64,000 nt of DNA from Rhodobacterales bacterium. GTDB taxonomy: Bacteria > Pseudomonadota > Alphaproteobacteria > Rhodobacterales > Rhodobacteraceae. Where the stretch lies: assembly GCA_021155205.1 (NCBI GenBank), contig JAJNPS010000048.1, positions 1 to 64,000 of the forward strand, given 5' to 3'. Of this stretch, positions 8,821 through 18,418 are shown in pieces. Numbering within the stretch: the first letter of the stretch is position 1; every line of letters begins with the position of its first letter. The translations under genes and the position numbers were made by a program. The notes beneath the pieces are model-generated. The model was not told where the DNA came from and searched no databases. It worked only from the letters and a program-made list of their open reading frames with translations.

Positions 8821-10200
8821 ATGTCGCAAAACCCGCCCACACTCCGCCCCGACCTTGCCCGGTCCCTGATCCCCGACACCCGCCGCGCGGGCCAGCCCAC
8901 CATCGGCATGGTCAGCCTTGGCTGCCCCAAGGCACTGGTGGACTCTGAGCGCATCCTGACCCGCCTGCGGGCCGAGGGCTATGCGATCAGCCCGGACTAC
9001 CAGGGGGCCGATGCGGTGATCGTGAACACCTGCGGGTTCCTCGACTCCGCCAAGGCGGAATCCCTGGAGGCGATCGGCGAGGCGCTGCAGGAAAACGGGC
9101 GGGTGATCGTGACGGGGTGCCTGGGGGCAGAGCCGGAATACATCACCGGCGCGCATCCCAAGGTGCTGGCGGTGACCGGGCCGCACCAGTACGAGGCGGT
9201 ACTGGATGCCGTCCACGCCGCCGTGCCGCCCAGCCCCGATCCGTTCATCGACCTGTTGCCCGCGACCGGCGTGACTCTGACGCCACGCCACTACAGCTAT
9301 CTGAAAATCTCCGAAGGCTGCAACCACAAGTGCCGCTTCTGCATCATCCCCGACATGCGCGGGCTGCTGCAAAGCCGCCCCGCCCATGCCGTGCTGCGCG
9401 AGGCCGAAAAGCTGGTGGAGGCGGGGGTCAAAGAGCTGCTGGTGATCAGCCAGGACACGTCGGCCTATGGCGTTGACCGCAAGCATGACCTCAGCCCCTG
9501 GAAAGGCGGCGAGGTGCGCGCGCATATCACTGATCTTTCGCGCGAGATGGGGCGGCTGGGGGCGTGGGTCCGCCTGCACTACGTCTATCCCTATCCCCAC
9601 GTCCGCGACCTGATCCCGCTGATGGCGGAGGGGTTGGTACTCCCGTATCTCGACATCCCGTTCCAGCACGCGGACCCCGGCGTCCTGCGCCGGATGGCCC
9701 GGCCTGCGGCGGCGGCGCGGACGCTGGACGAGATCGCCGCCTGGCGCGCGGTCTGCCCGGACATCGCGCTCCGCAGCACCTTCATCGTCGGTTATCCGGG
9801 CGAGACAGAGGCCGAGTTTCAGGTGCTGCTGGACTGGCTGGACGAGGCACAACTCGACCGTGTCGGCTGCTTTCAGTACGAAAACGTCGCCGGTGCGCGG
9901 TCGAATGCCCTGCCGGATCATGTGTCGCCAGAGGTCAAGCAGGACCGGTTCGAGCGGTTCATGGCAAAGGCGCAAGCCATCTCCGAGGCCAAGCTGGCCG
10001 CAAAGGTCGGTCGGGTCATCGAGGTGATCGTGGATGAGGTCGACGCCGATGGCGCCACCTGCCGCACCAAGGCTGACGCGCCCGAAATCGACGGCAACCT
10101 GTTCATCGATGACGGCTTTGCCGGGCTGCAGCCGGGCGACATCGTGAAGGTCGAGGTCGACGAGGCGGGGGAGTATGATCTTTGGGGTCGGCAGGTCTGA
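8821..10200 (+). CDS. rimO: Ribosomal protein S12 methylthiotransferase RimO
   Basis: 459-residue radical-SAM enzyme that methylthiolates an aspartate of ribosomal protein S12 using two 4Fe-4S clusters. N-terminal MTTase domain cysteines lie in SLGCPKALVDSER, VNTCGFLDSAK and VTGCLGAEP; the radical-SAM CxxxCxxC is CNHKCRFC near residue 165; a TRAM domain forms the C-terminus (GRVIEVIVDEVDADGATCRT to GDIVKVEVDEAGEYDLWG). CPKALVDSER and the domain order separate RimO from MiaB. Stands alone; the upstream gene is closed by a terminator. Confidence 0.96.
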   Translation: MSQNPPTLRPDLARSLIPDTRRAGQPTIGMVSLGCPKALVDSERILTRLRAEGYAISPDYQGADAVIVNTCGFLDSAKAESLEAIGEALQENGRVIVTGCLGAEPEYITGAHPKVLAVTGPHQYEAVLDAVHAAVPPSPDPFIDLLPATGVTLTPRHYSYLKISEGCNHKCRFCIIPDMRGLLQSRPAHAVLREAEKLVEAGVKELLVISQDTSAYGVDRKHDLSPWKGGEVRAHITDLSREMGRLGAWVRLHYVYPYPHVRDLIPLMAEGLVLPYLDIPFQHADPGVLRRMARPAAAARTLDEIAAWRAVCPDIALRSTFIVGYPGETEAEFQVLLDWLDEAQLDRVGCFQYENVAGARSNALPDHVSPEVKQDRFERFMAKAQAISEAKLAAKVGRVIEVIVDEVDADGATCRTKADAPEIDGNLFIDDGFAGLQPGDIVKVEVDEAGEYDLWGRQV

Positions 10201-10396
10201 ACAAGGGCGGCCACTCAACCCCGCGGCACGGTTTTTGCCGGCCAACATCCGCCGGGCAGGTGCGAAAAAAAGTCGCGAGGGCCTATACAACGCACCATCA
10301 AGACCATTAGTTCCATGCTAGGTCGGTATGTCGCGCCACCCGCCGCCAACGGTGACTGAGCCGTCGGCAGGGTGCCATTCAGCAAGGGGATAGGTC

Positions 10397-12610
<2,214 letters not shown>

Positions 12611-12617
12611 CGGGGCA

Positions 12618-12658
12618 GTCCCCCTGCGGGCTGGCAAGGAGCCGGCCCGCAGGGGGAC
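12618..12658 (+). terminator. GC-rich stem-loop after katG
   Basis: 14-bp perfect inverted repeat GTCCCCCTGCGGGC/GCCCGCAGGGGGAC, seven bases after the katG stop. There is no T-run behind it, so it may stabilise the 3' end rather than end transcription by itself. Confidence 0.5.
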
Positions 12659-12804
12659 AACAGGTGCGGCGCGCGCGCGGACATTTCCGAGGTCAAGGCA
12701 ACGGTTGTCGCGGTCCGGCGGCCCACCCTGCTGCCCTTGGACGACTGCCTTTGGGCCTTGCAGCCGACGATCCCGCACCTGACCCGGTCGGCGCCGCTGC
12801 GCTG

Positions 12805-12877
12805 TCTTCAAAGACAGGCAACCAATAGAAAAGCGAGCGGATAGCCGATACTTCTGACTGCGTCGGACAGACTCTAA
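12805..12877 (-). repeat. Degenerate copy of the 875-981 MITE-like element
   Basis: About 73 bases matching the 875-950 part of the first copy in inverted orientation. Its outer 26 bases (minus strand TAGAGTCTGTCCGACGC, one mismatch, then GTCAGAAG) and the later GACAGGC-ACCAA block are clear. The opposite terminal repeat is not found. The outer TAG is the stop codon of the GNAT gene. Confidence 0.6.
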
Positions 12878-13170
12878 ACCGAAAATGCGTCCGCCCATTC
12901 GGGGTGCCGCTTGGCTTGGGCATTTACGAACGGGCAGAGCGGCATGATGCTGAACCCCTCGGCCCGCGCATCCGCCACCAGCCGCTCCATCATCGCCAGC
13001 CCCGCGCCGGTGCCGCGAAAGGCGTCCGGCACGCCGGTATGATCGGCAATCACCAGCGCGGGCGACACCACCGAATAGGTCAGTTCCGCCTCAACCCCGC
13101 CCATGCGGATGACATAGCGGCCCTTGGTGCCATCCGCACGGATCTCGCGCGTGATGAGATGGTCAGACAA
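12874..13170 (-). CDS. Small GNAT-family N-acetyltransferase (YidJ-like)
   Basis: 98 residues of the small GCN5-related class (Acetyltransf_CG type). The acetyl-CoA pocket segment is VPDAFRGTGAGLAMMERLVADAR, followed by IMPLCPFVNAQAKRHPEW, typical of this group. The start is TTG at 13170, overlapping the end of scoB by eight bases, so the gene is probably translated as the third cistron of the scoAB operon. The TAG stop lies in the terminus of a MITE-like repeat. Substrate unknown. Confidence 0.75.
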   Translation of the reverse strand: MSDHLITREIRADGTKGRYVIRMGGVEAELTYSVVSPALVIADHTGVPDAFRGTGAGLAMMERLVADARAEGFSIMPLCPFVNAQAKRHPEWADAFSV

Positions 13171-13786
13171 GCGTGGCCTCGGTCGCCGCCCGAAGGTTGG
13201 CCTCGGTCACGCCATCGGCCAGTTCGACCAGGCGCAGTCCGCCCTGCACCACATCCAGCACGCCCAGATTGGTGATGATGCGGTCGACCACACCCTGACC
13301 CGTCAGCGGCAGGGTACAGGCCTTCAGAACCTTGCTTTCGCCGGTCTTGGACGTGTGGTCCATCACCACCACCACGCGCCCCACGCCCGCCACCAGATCC
13401 ATGGCGCCGCCCATGCCCTTGACCAGCTTTCCCGGGATCATCCAGTTCGCCAGGTCGCCGTTTTCCGCCACCTCCATCGCGCCCAGGATCGCCATCGCGA
13501 TCTTGCCGCCCCGGATCATCGCGAAACTTTGCGCGGAATCGAAATAGGCCGTCTGCGGCAGTTCGGTGATGGTCTGCTTGCCGGCATTGATCAGGTCGGG
13601 ATCCTCCTCGCCCTCAAACGGAAAAGGTCCCATGCCCAGCATCCCGTTTTCCGACTGCAGCGTGACCGAGACACCCGCCGGAATATAGTTCGACACCAGC
13701 GTGGGAATCCCGATGCCAAGGTTGACGTAAGTGCCGTCCTGCAGTTCCTCTGCCGCACGGGCGGCCATCTGGTTGCGGTCCCACAT
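13163..13786 (-). CDS. scoB: 3-oxoacid CoA-transferase subunit B
   Basis: 207-residue beta subunit of succinyl-CoA:3-ketoacid CoA-transferase, which moves CoA from succinyl-CoA to acetoacetate in ketone body and short-chain acid use. The catalytic glutamate lies in SENGMLGMGPFP; the N-terminal NLGIGIPTLVSNYIP and the later GGKIAMAILGAMEV and KGMGGAMDLV motifs are characteristic. It starts one base after the alpha subunit, so the two are translated together. The partner fits SCOT better than acetate CoA-transferases (AtoDA), but those are close relatives. Confidence 0.9.
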   Translation of the reverse strand: MWDRNQMAARAAEELQDGTYVNLGIGIPTLVSNYIPAGVSVTLQSENGMLGMGPFPFEGEEDPDLINAGKQTITELPQTAYFDSAQSFAMIRGGKIAMAILGAMEVAENGDLANWMIPGKLVKGMGGAMDLVAGVGRVVVVMDHTSKTGESKVLKACTLPLTGQGVVDRIITNLGVLDVVQGGLRLVELADGVTEANLRAATEATLV

Positions 13787-13787
13787 G

Positions 13788-14492
13788 TCAGACGGCCTCC
13801 CTCTTCCTTACAGTCCTGTTCTCGATCCGCTTTTCGTGCGTCCCCTGGATCAGGCGATGCACATAGATGCCGGGCAGGTGGATCTTGTCGGGGTCAAGCG
13901 ACCCAAGCGGCACGATCTCCTCCACCTCGGCTACGCAGACCCGCCCCGCGGTCGCCGCCGGAGGGTTGAAGTTCCGTGCCGTCTTGCGGAACACCAGGTT
14001 CCCCGACGGGTCCGCGCGCCAGGCCTTGACGATGGACAAGTCCGCCACGATGCCGCGTTCCAGGATATAGGTCTTGCCGTCGAAATCCTTGTGTTCCTTG
14101 CCCTCGGCGATCACGGTTCCCACGCCAGTGCGGGTATAGAACCCCGGGATGCCGGCACCCCCTGCGCGCAGCCGTTCGGCCAGGGTACCTTGGGGGTTGA
14201 ACTCCACCTCCAGTTCGCCCGACAGGTATTGGCGCATGAATTCCGCGTTCTCGCCGACATAGGACGAGATCATCTTTTTCACCTGCCGCGTCGCCAGCAG
14301 GATACCCAGGCCCGCGCCGTCCACGCCTGCATTGTTGGACGCAACTGTCAGCCCTTTGGTGCCTGCGTCCCGGATCGCCGCGATCAGCAGTTCCGGGATG
14401 CCACACAGGCCGAACCCGCCCGAGGCAATGATCATGTCGTCCCGCAGCAACTCCTTCAGGGCCGCCCCCGCATCAGGATAGATTTTCGACAT
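13788..14492 (-). CDS. scoA: 3-oxoacid CoA-transferase subunit A
   Basis: 234-residue alpha subunit of the same CoA-transferase. MIIASGGFGLCGIPELLIAAI carries the family's glycine-rich N-terminus; RYLSGELEVEFNPQGTLAERLRAGG-type sequence and FYTRTGVGT follow at the expected distance. The ATG at 14492 was chosen because it begins the conserved MSKIYPDA and leaves a normal-length subunit; longer in-frame sequence upstream is not conserved-looking. First gene of scoA-scoB-GNAT. Confidence 0.9.
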   Translation of the reverse strand: MSKIYPDAGAALKELLRDDMIIASGGFGLCGIPELLIAAIRDAGTKGLTVASNNAGVDGAGLGILLATRQVKKMISSYVGENAEFMRQYLSGELEVEFNPQGTLAERLRAGGAGIPGFYTRTGVGTVIAEGKEHKDFDGKTYILERGIVADLSIVKAWRADPSGNLVFRKTARNFNPPAATAGRVCVAEVEEIVPLGSLDPDKIHLPGIYVHRLIQGTHEKRIENRTVRKREAV

Positions 14493-14663
14493 CGGAGCCC
14501 CCGGAAACAACGTGCGATCATATGGGCGCGCCGCAACGGCACTGTCAATTGCGGCGCTGCCGCATGGTGGGAAAGAAGGGCCTGCATTCTTGGTCCACTG
14601 TCGCACCCGCCCTTTTTTGCGCGCGCGCCAGCCCGGCTATGGTGGCCCCGAACCTCCCCGCAG

Positions 14664-14710
14664 GCCCGCGAGGTGAGATGGCAGACACTGAAAACTTAAA
14701 ATCCCGGCTT
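14664..14710 (+). pseudogene. Decayed 5' half of a tRNA-Leu
   Basis: This 47-base stretch follows the order of tRNA-Leu: an acceptor-like GCCCGCG, a D-arm-like AGGTGAGATGGCAGACAC and an anticodon-loop-like ACTTAAAATCCC. No T arm or acceptor 3' strand follows. An intact tRNA-Leu(UAA) begins 84 bases further on. A chance resemblance is possible; the call rests on alignment by eye to the neighbouring gene and to the general tRNA-Leu pattern. Confidence 0.4.
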
Positions 14711-14793
14711 CTGGTCAGAGAAGCGAATTGTTTTCAGCGCCTTAGGGCGGTAGGTATGTTTTCAGGCCCGAAATAGGCCATGTTTGCGCCTGT

Positions 14794-14878
14794 GCGGGCG
14801 TGGTGGAACGGTAGACACAAGCGACTTAAAATCGCTAGGGCCAGGCCCGTGCGGGTTCGACTCCCGCCGCCCGCACCA
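14794..14878 (+). tRNA. tRNA-Leu (anticodon UAA)
   Basis: Acceptor strands GCGGGCG and CGCCCGC pair perfectly, the anticodon loop CTTAAAA gives TAA, and the T arm is GCGGG-TTCGACT-CCCGC. A long variable arm (AGGGCCAGGCCCGT region) marks a class II tRNA. CCA is encoded. Reads leucine UUA, a codon rarely used in such a GC-rich genome. Confidence 0.95.
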
Positions 14879-15124
14879 CTTCCCGGCCGAGGTCATCGGC
14901 GACGCGACGGGCTGCCAGCGCCATTGCCCCCTTCAACTTACATTCCCAGACGACAAGCAGATGCCAGCCCAGGGTGACACGCGCAGCGTCGTTCCTGGCA
15001 TCGCGCTGGACATTGCCTTCAAGCTTGGGGCACCAGTACTCTGAACCTGTCCCATCGTGCTTCCTTCCATTCCTGCGAAAGGATCGCGCCATCAAGGCGT
15101 GGGATCAAAAAGCTGCCCGACGGA

Positions 15125-15988
15125 TCATCCCCCCGCCGCATTCACCCGAAAGACGCAAGGATCACTGACCAGTTCCGGCGGACTGACGCAAAGTCCCTGC
15201 GCAACCCGCCAGGCCGCCAGCACCTTGGGCACATAGTCGCGCGTTTCGGCAAAGGGCGGGATGCCTGCATTCGCCCTGACCGCACCCTCACCCGCATTGT
15301 AGGCGGCCAGCACCATCAGCGGGTCGCCGTCAAATTCCTTCATCAGCCAGTCCAGATAGGCCACCCCGCCTTCGATGTTCTGCTTGGCATCGGCGCTGTC
15401 GGCCACGCCGAACCGTTCGGCAGTTGCGGGGATCAGCTGCATCAGCCCGACCGCCCCCGCCGAACTGACGGCATCGACCTTGCCGCCGCTTTCGATGCCC
15501 ATCACGGCCAGCACCAGCGCCGGTGACACATCGGTATCCAGCGTCGCCTTCAGGATCTCGGTGCCATGGGTTTCGGCCAGGGTCTGCAATGCCTGCAAAC
15601 GCGGGGCCGAAACCGCCGCCCCGCCCGGACCGGCCGTCAGCGCCGCCAGCGCCAGCGGAAAACGGTCGGCGTTGGCGCCGATATTGGTCGGAACCGCGTC
15701 CCAGAACCAGGCGTAACGGGCGGGTGCGGCATCTTTCTGGCCCGGCGCGGGCCCGCCTTCGGCCGCAGGCTTTGCCGCCTCTTGTTCGGTCGGGGGCAGC
15801 GGGCGCCAGGGGCTTGTCGCTGCCAGCGCAAGGCGCCGCGCCTGCTCTGCCGGATCAATCTGCACGGTGATGCGCTTGTCGCCCGCACCCGGCGGCTTGA
15901 TACGCTTGAAGGTAAACTCCTGGGCCCCTGCGGCGAAGGCTGGCACAGCCAAACTGACCGCGAGAATCACGCCAAAAACTGTCCGCAT
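15125..15988 (-). CDS. Lytic transglycosylase (SLT domain)
   Basis: 287-residue secreted or periplasmic enzyme that cleaves peptidoglycan glycan strands. A signal peptide (about residues 1-23) ends AFAAGA. The SLT domain in the C-terminal half has the catalytic Glu in MGIESGGKVDAVSS, then AGAVGLMQLIPATAERFGV and VLAAYNAGEGAV. The N-terminal third is a low-complexity linker. Start ATG 15988 begins the signal peptide. The pilus locus begins on the other strand about 360 bases away; a link to pilus passage through the wall is possible but unsupported. Confidence 0.9.
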   Translation of the reverse strand: MRTVFGVILAVSLAVPAFAAGAQEFTFKRIKPPGAGDKRITVQIDPAEQARRLALAATSPWRPLPPTEQEAAKPAAEGGPAPGQKDAAPARYAWFWDAVPTNIGANADRFPLALAALTAGPGGAAVSAPRLQALQTLAETHGTEILKATLDTDVSPALVLAVMGIESGGKVDAVSSAGAVGLMQLIPATAERFGVADSADAKQNIEGGVAYLDWLMKEFDGDPLMVLAAYNAGEGAVRANAGIPPFAETRDYVPKVLAAWRVAQGLCVSPPELVSDPCVFRVNAAGG

Positions 15989-16253
15989 CGGGCTTGCCTG
16001 CCTGCCTTGCGTTTCTTGTTGGTGCAAGGGTTGCAGACTTCGCCCCCCCTGCCCAGAAAAATGGTCGAAAATCATGGCATTTCTGCCAGAATCGGCCCGG
16101 AAACCACGGTTCTTGCGGCCGGCGGGAAGACCATAAATGACACTTATACGATATTCGTCAGCAGGTTAGATAACTTTTCAGACTGTGCCCAATTTGTCCG
16201 AAAAAACCTTTGCTCTTCCCAACTGCCGCCACGATTTCACGGCTATATGACCC
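15989..16253. other. Intergenic region between transglycosylase and flp cluster
   Basis: No gene seen. The part nearest flp1 (about 16160-16250) is AT-richer and shares the block TGCCGCCACGATT with the region before flp3, so it belongs to the duplicated flp promoter region. Confidence 0.5.
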
Positions 16254-16344
16254 CACACCGAACGGAGATCGACGCGGAACAGAGGCCGCACGAAGCGATC
16301 CGCACCGTGTGTAACCAGTAGAGCAACTCCTGAGAAAGGGAACC
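16254..16344 (+). promoter_or_regulatory. flp1 leader and promoter region
   Basis: Conserved leader with GAAAGGGAACC as ribosome binding site in front of the ATG. Nearly the same as the leader before flp3 over its last 45 bases, which implies shared control. No -35/-10 pair is called with confidence. Confidence 0.5.
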
Positions 16345-16542
16345 ATGATGAACCTGATCAACCTCTTCGCTTCCTTCAAGAACGACGAATCCGGTGCCGT
16401 GACCGTTGACTGGGTCGTGCTGACCGCCGCTGTTGTCGGCCTGTCGCTGGCCCTGATGATCGCCATCCGCCCGGCGCTGACCGGCACTGCGGACAACATC
16501 GCTGGCCAGATCACCGCCGCCGGCACCGCCATCGCGCCCTGA
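16345..16542 (+). CDS. Flp family type IVb pilin 1
   Basis: 65-residue structural pilin of the Tad pilus. A short basic/polar leader ends KNDESG, cut by the prepilin peptidase before AVTVDWVVLTAAVVG, which starts the hydrophobic helix. Position +5 is Asp and +6 Trp where Flp pilins usually have Glu and Tyr. It differs from flp3 at only a few residues. ATG 16345 is followed by a second ATG; the first fits GAAAGGG better. Own hairpin downstream, so a single-gene transcript. Confidence 0.88.
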   Translation: MMNLINLFASFKNDESGAVTVDWVVLTAAVVGLSLALMIAIRPALTGTADNIAGQITAAGTAIAP

Positions 16543-16570
16543 TCTGACCCAGCTTGAAGACCAAGCGGTG

Positions 16571-16603
16571 GGCCGCGCATCCCTGGGGGAGGCGCGGCCT
16601 TTG
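16571..16603 (+). terminator. Hairpin after flp1
   Basis: Stem GGCCGCGC/GCGCGGCC followed by TTTGCTC. Related in sequence to the stronger hairpins behind flp2 and flp3. Confidence 0.6.
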
Positions 16604-16935
16604 CTCGGGTCGCGGCGCCTATCTCGGGCTGGCTGGCGAATTGCCGGGACGGCACTGCAGCGATGGCGCGGCCGCGCGGGTTGTTTGTGGTTTTTTCAAG
16701 GCAAGACCGCGCTGCCAGTGTCAACCAGACTGCATACAATCTGTTGAAGCTGGTGGCGATATCCTCGCAAGCCGTACCAATACAGAGGTCGGTCCTGCGG
16801 CGGCGGCTGTAAGAACTGATCAAATTTATTTGAATGTCAGATGCTTGGGAAGTGTTTCCTGGCCGCGACTGTGCCTGCGGAAAAAATGCCATCAGGCGAC
16901 CCTACCTTTGCCACGATTTGATGGCTGACTGCTCC

Positions 16936-17030
16936 GACACCGAACGGAGATCGCTGCGGAACAGAGGCCGCAACGACAGGACCCGGAGCGGATGTAGCGC
17001 GTACGAGCAACTCCTGAGAAAGGAACCATT
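16936..17030 (+). promoter_or_regulatory. flp2 leader and promoter region
   Basis: The most diverged of the three leaders, but CACCGAACGGAGATCG, GGAACAGAGGCCGCA and GAGCAACTCCTGAGAAAGGAACC are kept in order. Confidence 0.5.
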
Positions 17031-17225
17031 ATGAGCCTGCTGAACCTCTTTGCGTCCTTCAAGGCCGACGAATCCGGAGCCGTGACGGTTGACTGGGTCG
17101 TGCTGACCGCAGCCGTCGTCGGCCTGGCGCTTGCCCTGATGGCCGCGATCCGCCCGGCGCTGACCGGCACAGCCGACAACATCGCGGGCCAGATCACCGC
17201 AGCGGGGACCGCAATCGCCCCCTGA
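17031..17225 (+). CDS. Flp family type IVb pilin 2
   Basis: 64-residue pilin with the same processing site (ADESG/AVTVDW) and helix; slightly more diverged (LALALMAAIRPALTG). Starts with a single ATG after AGAAAGGAACC. Its hairpin terminator isolates it from flp3. Codon choices differ from flp1 at many silent positions, so this duplicate is older than the flp1/flp3 pair or has escaped conversion. Confidence 0.88.
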   Translation: MSLLNLFASFKADESGAVTVDWVVLTAAVVGLALALMAAIRPALTGTADNIAGQITAAGTAIAP

Positions 17226-17254
17226 TCCGGTCTGTTCCGGACTGACGAACCAGC

Positions 17255-17290
17255 AAAGCCGCGCCTTTCCGATGGGAAGGCGCGGCTTTT
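17255..17290 (+). terminator. Rho-independent terminator after flp2
   Basis: Strong 13-bp stem GCCGCGCCTTTCC/GGGAAGGCGCGGC with a three-base loop and TTTT. Confidence 0.85.
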
Positions 17291-17623
17291 GCATCTGCGA
17301 TGCAAGCCGCGGCAACCAGCCACCTGATTCCCGCCTGGTGCCATCACAAATGGGGTCTGACAGTGCGAGTACGGTTTGTGTCGGTTTCGGGGCAGCGCCG
17401 CCGGACCGGCGTTCGGCGCCGGGATACAATCTGACCAGAACCGTCTGCAACCATCGAATTCTCGCACCAATACAATAAGCGGGATAAGCCTGATTAAGAT
17501 ATGATGAAGAAATGTTTTGATATTTATCAGATAGTTATGTTGATTTTGACGGCCAAGGCCCGAATTCCTCGAAATGCCTTTCGACGCCCCAACTGCTGCC
17601 ACGATTGCGGGGCCATATCTCCC

Positions 17624-17715
17624 CACACCGAACGGCGATCGGAACGGAACAGAGGCCGTGACGAAGGGACCCGCACCGTGTGTAACCAGTAGAGCAACTC
17701 CTGTGAAAGGGAACC
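17624..17715 (+). promoter_or_regulatory. flp3 leader and promoter region
   Basis: Shares GTGTGTAACCAGTAGAGCAA and the GAAAGGGAACC ribosome binding site exactly with the flp1 leader, pointing to recent duplication or gene conversion. The 200 bases before it are AT-rich (around 17490-17545), unlike the rest of the window. Confidence 0.5.
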
Positions 17716-17913
17716 ATGATGAACCTGTTGAACCTCTTCGCTTCCTTCAAGAACGACGAATCCGGCGCCGTGACCGTTGACTGGGTTGTGCTGACCGCCG
17801 CTGTTGTCGGCCTGTCGCTGGCCCTGATGCTGGCCATCCGCCCGGCGCTGACCGGCACCGCTGGCAACATCGCTGGCCAGATCACCGCCGCCGGCACCGC
17901 CATCGCGCCCTGA
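17716..17913 (+). CDS. Flp family type IVb pilin 3
   Basis: 65-residue pilin, almost the same as flp1 (differences include NLL for NLI, MLAI for MIAI and GTAGN for GTADN). Same peptidase site and Asp+5/Trp+6. Own leader and own terminator. Confidence 0.88.
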   Translation: MMNLLNLFASFKNDESGAVTVDWVVLTAAVVGLSLALMLAIRPALTGTAGNIAGQITAAGTAIAP

Positions 17914-17934
17914 TCCGAAGCGACTCTCTGACCG

Positions 17935-17974
17935 AAAAAGGCCGCGTATCCCAAGGGATGCGCGGCTTTTTCGT
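17935..17974 (+). terminator. Rho-independent terminator after flp3
   Basis: Stem AAAAAGGCCGCGTATCCC/GGGATGCGCGGCTTTTT with a two-base loop; the A and T runs make it look bidirectional. Confidence 0.88.
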
Positions 17975-18171
17975 TGTTGCGGGCGGCGGCGGCAACGCTC
18001 CGCGGCCCGAGGACACCTGGATGTCGGTGTGGTTCGCATGCGCCTGCCAACCCGCGCAAATCGCCCTGAAATGCGCTTATCCTTCCCCAAGAATTGCCAC
18101 ATTTGTTGGGGAAAAGCAAAGCATGTGGTGGGCGTGGTTCCGGTAGTTGTCGCGTGCAGGAGACAAGGTAG

Positions 18172-18354
18172 ATGATGAAAGAGTTTGTCGCGTTCCTAGG
18201 GGCCGAAGACGGCGCTGTGACGGTGGACTGGGTTGTGTTGACCGCAGGTGTCGTCGGTCTTGGGATGCTGCTTTTGATCCCGATCGGCATCGCCATCACC
18301 GGCACCACGGACAATATCGCCGTCACCATCACGTCGGCGCAGACGACGCCCTGA
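18172..18354 (+). CDS. Flp family type IVb pilin 4 (divergent)
   Basis: 60-residue pilin-like protein with the site EDG/AVTVDWVVLTAGVVGLG but a different N-terminus (MMKEFVAFLGA) and tail (TTDNIAVTITSAQTTP). It lacks the shared leader and has no hairpin behind it; AGGAG lies 13 bases upstream. cpaB begins 64 bases later, so this is the first gene of the assembly operon. It could be the main pilin co-expressed with the machine, or a minor pilin. Confidence 0.85.
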   Translation: MMKEFVAFLGAEDGAVTVDWVVLTAGVVGLGMLLLIPIGIAITGTTDNIAVTITSAQTTP

Positions 18355-18418
18355 CCGGGGCAACATGGCGTTGCCGGGGCATGGGGCCCGACGGCAATGT
18401 GGGAAAAGGGGTTGAACC

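Larger units (their letters stand above)
16254..17972 (+). repeat. Three tandem flp cassettes, period 685-686 bp
   Basis: The unit is leader, flp gene, hairpin, then spacer. flp1 to flp2 starts are 686 bases apart and flp2 to flp3 685. The leaders (16254-16344, 16936-17030, 17624-17715) share CACCGAACGG, GGAACAGAGGCCG, GAGCAACTCCTG and GAAAGG. Spacers still share blocks such as ATACAATCTG and ACCAATACA, so the whole unit was duplicated, not only the gene. The third leader is closer to the first than to the second. Confidence 0.8.

Noticed and set aside
8689..10290. 533-codon minus-strand frame
   Set aside because: Antisense to rimO with no domain; rimO has complete motifs.
10201..10396. Possible OxyR site before katG
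   Set aside because: Some ATAG/CTAT-like pieces occur, but not at the spacing expected for OxyR.
14522..14776. Open frame of 84 codons on the plus strand
   Set aside because: It reads through the tRNA-Leu-like remnant, producing an MADTENLKSR-type sequence often seen as false ORFs over tRNA genes.
14784..15044. Plus-strand open frame over the tRNA
   Set aside because: It overlaps the intact tRNA-Leu; the tRNA structure is clear and explains the frame.
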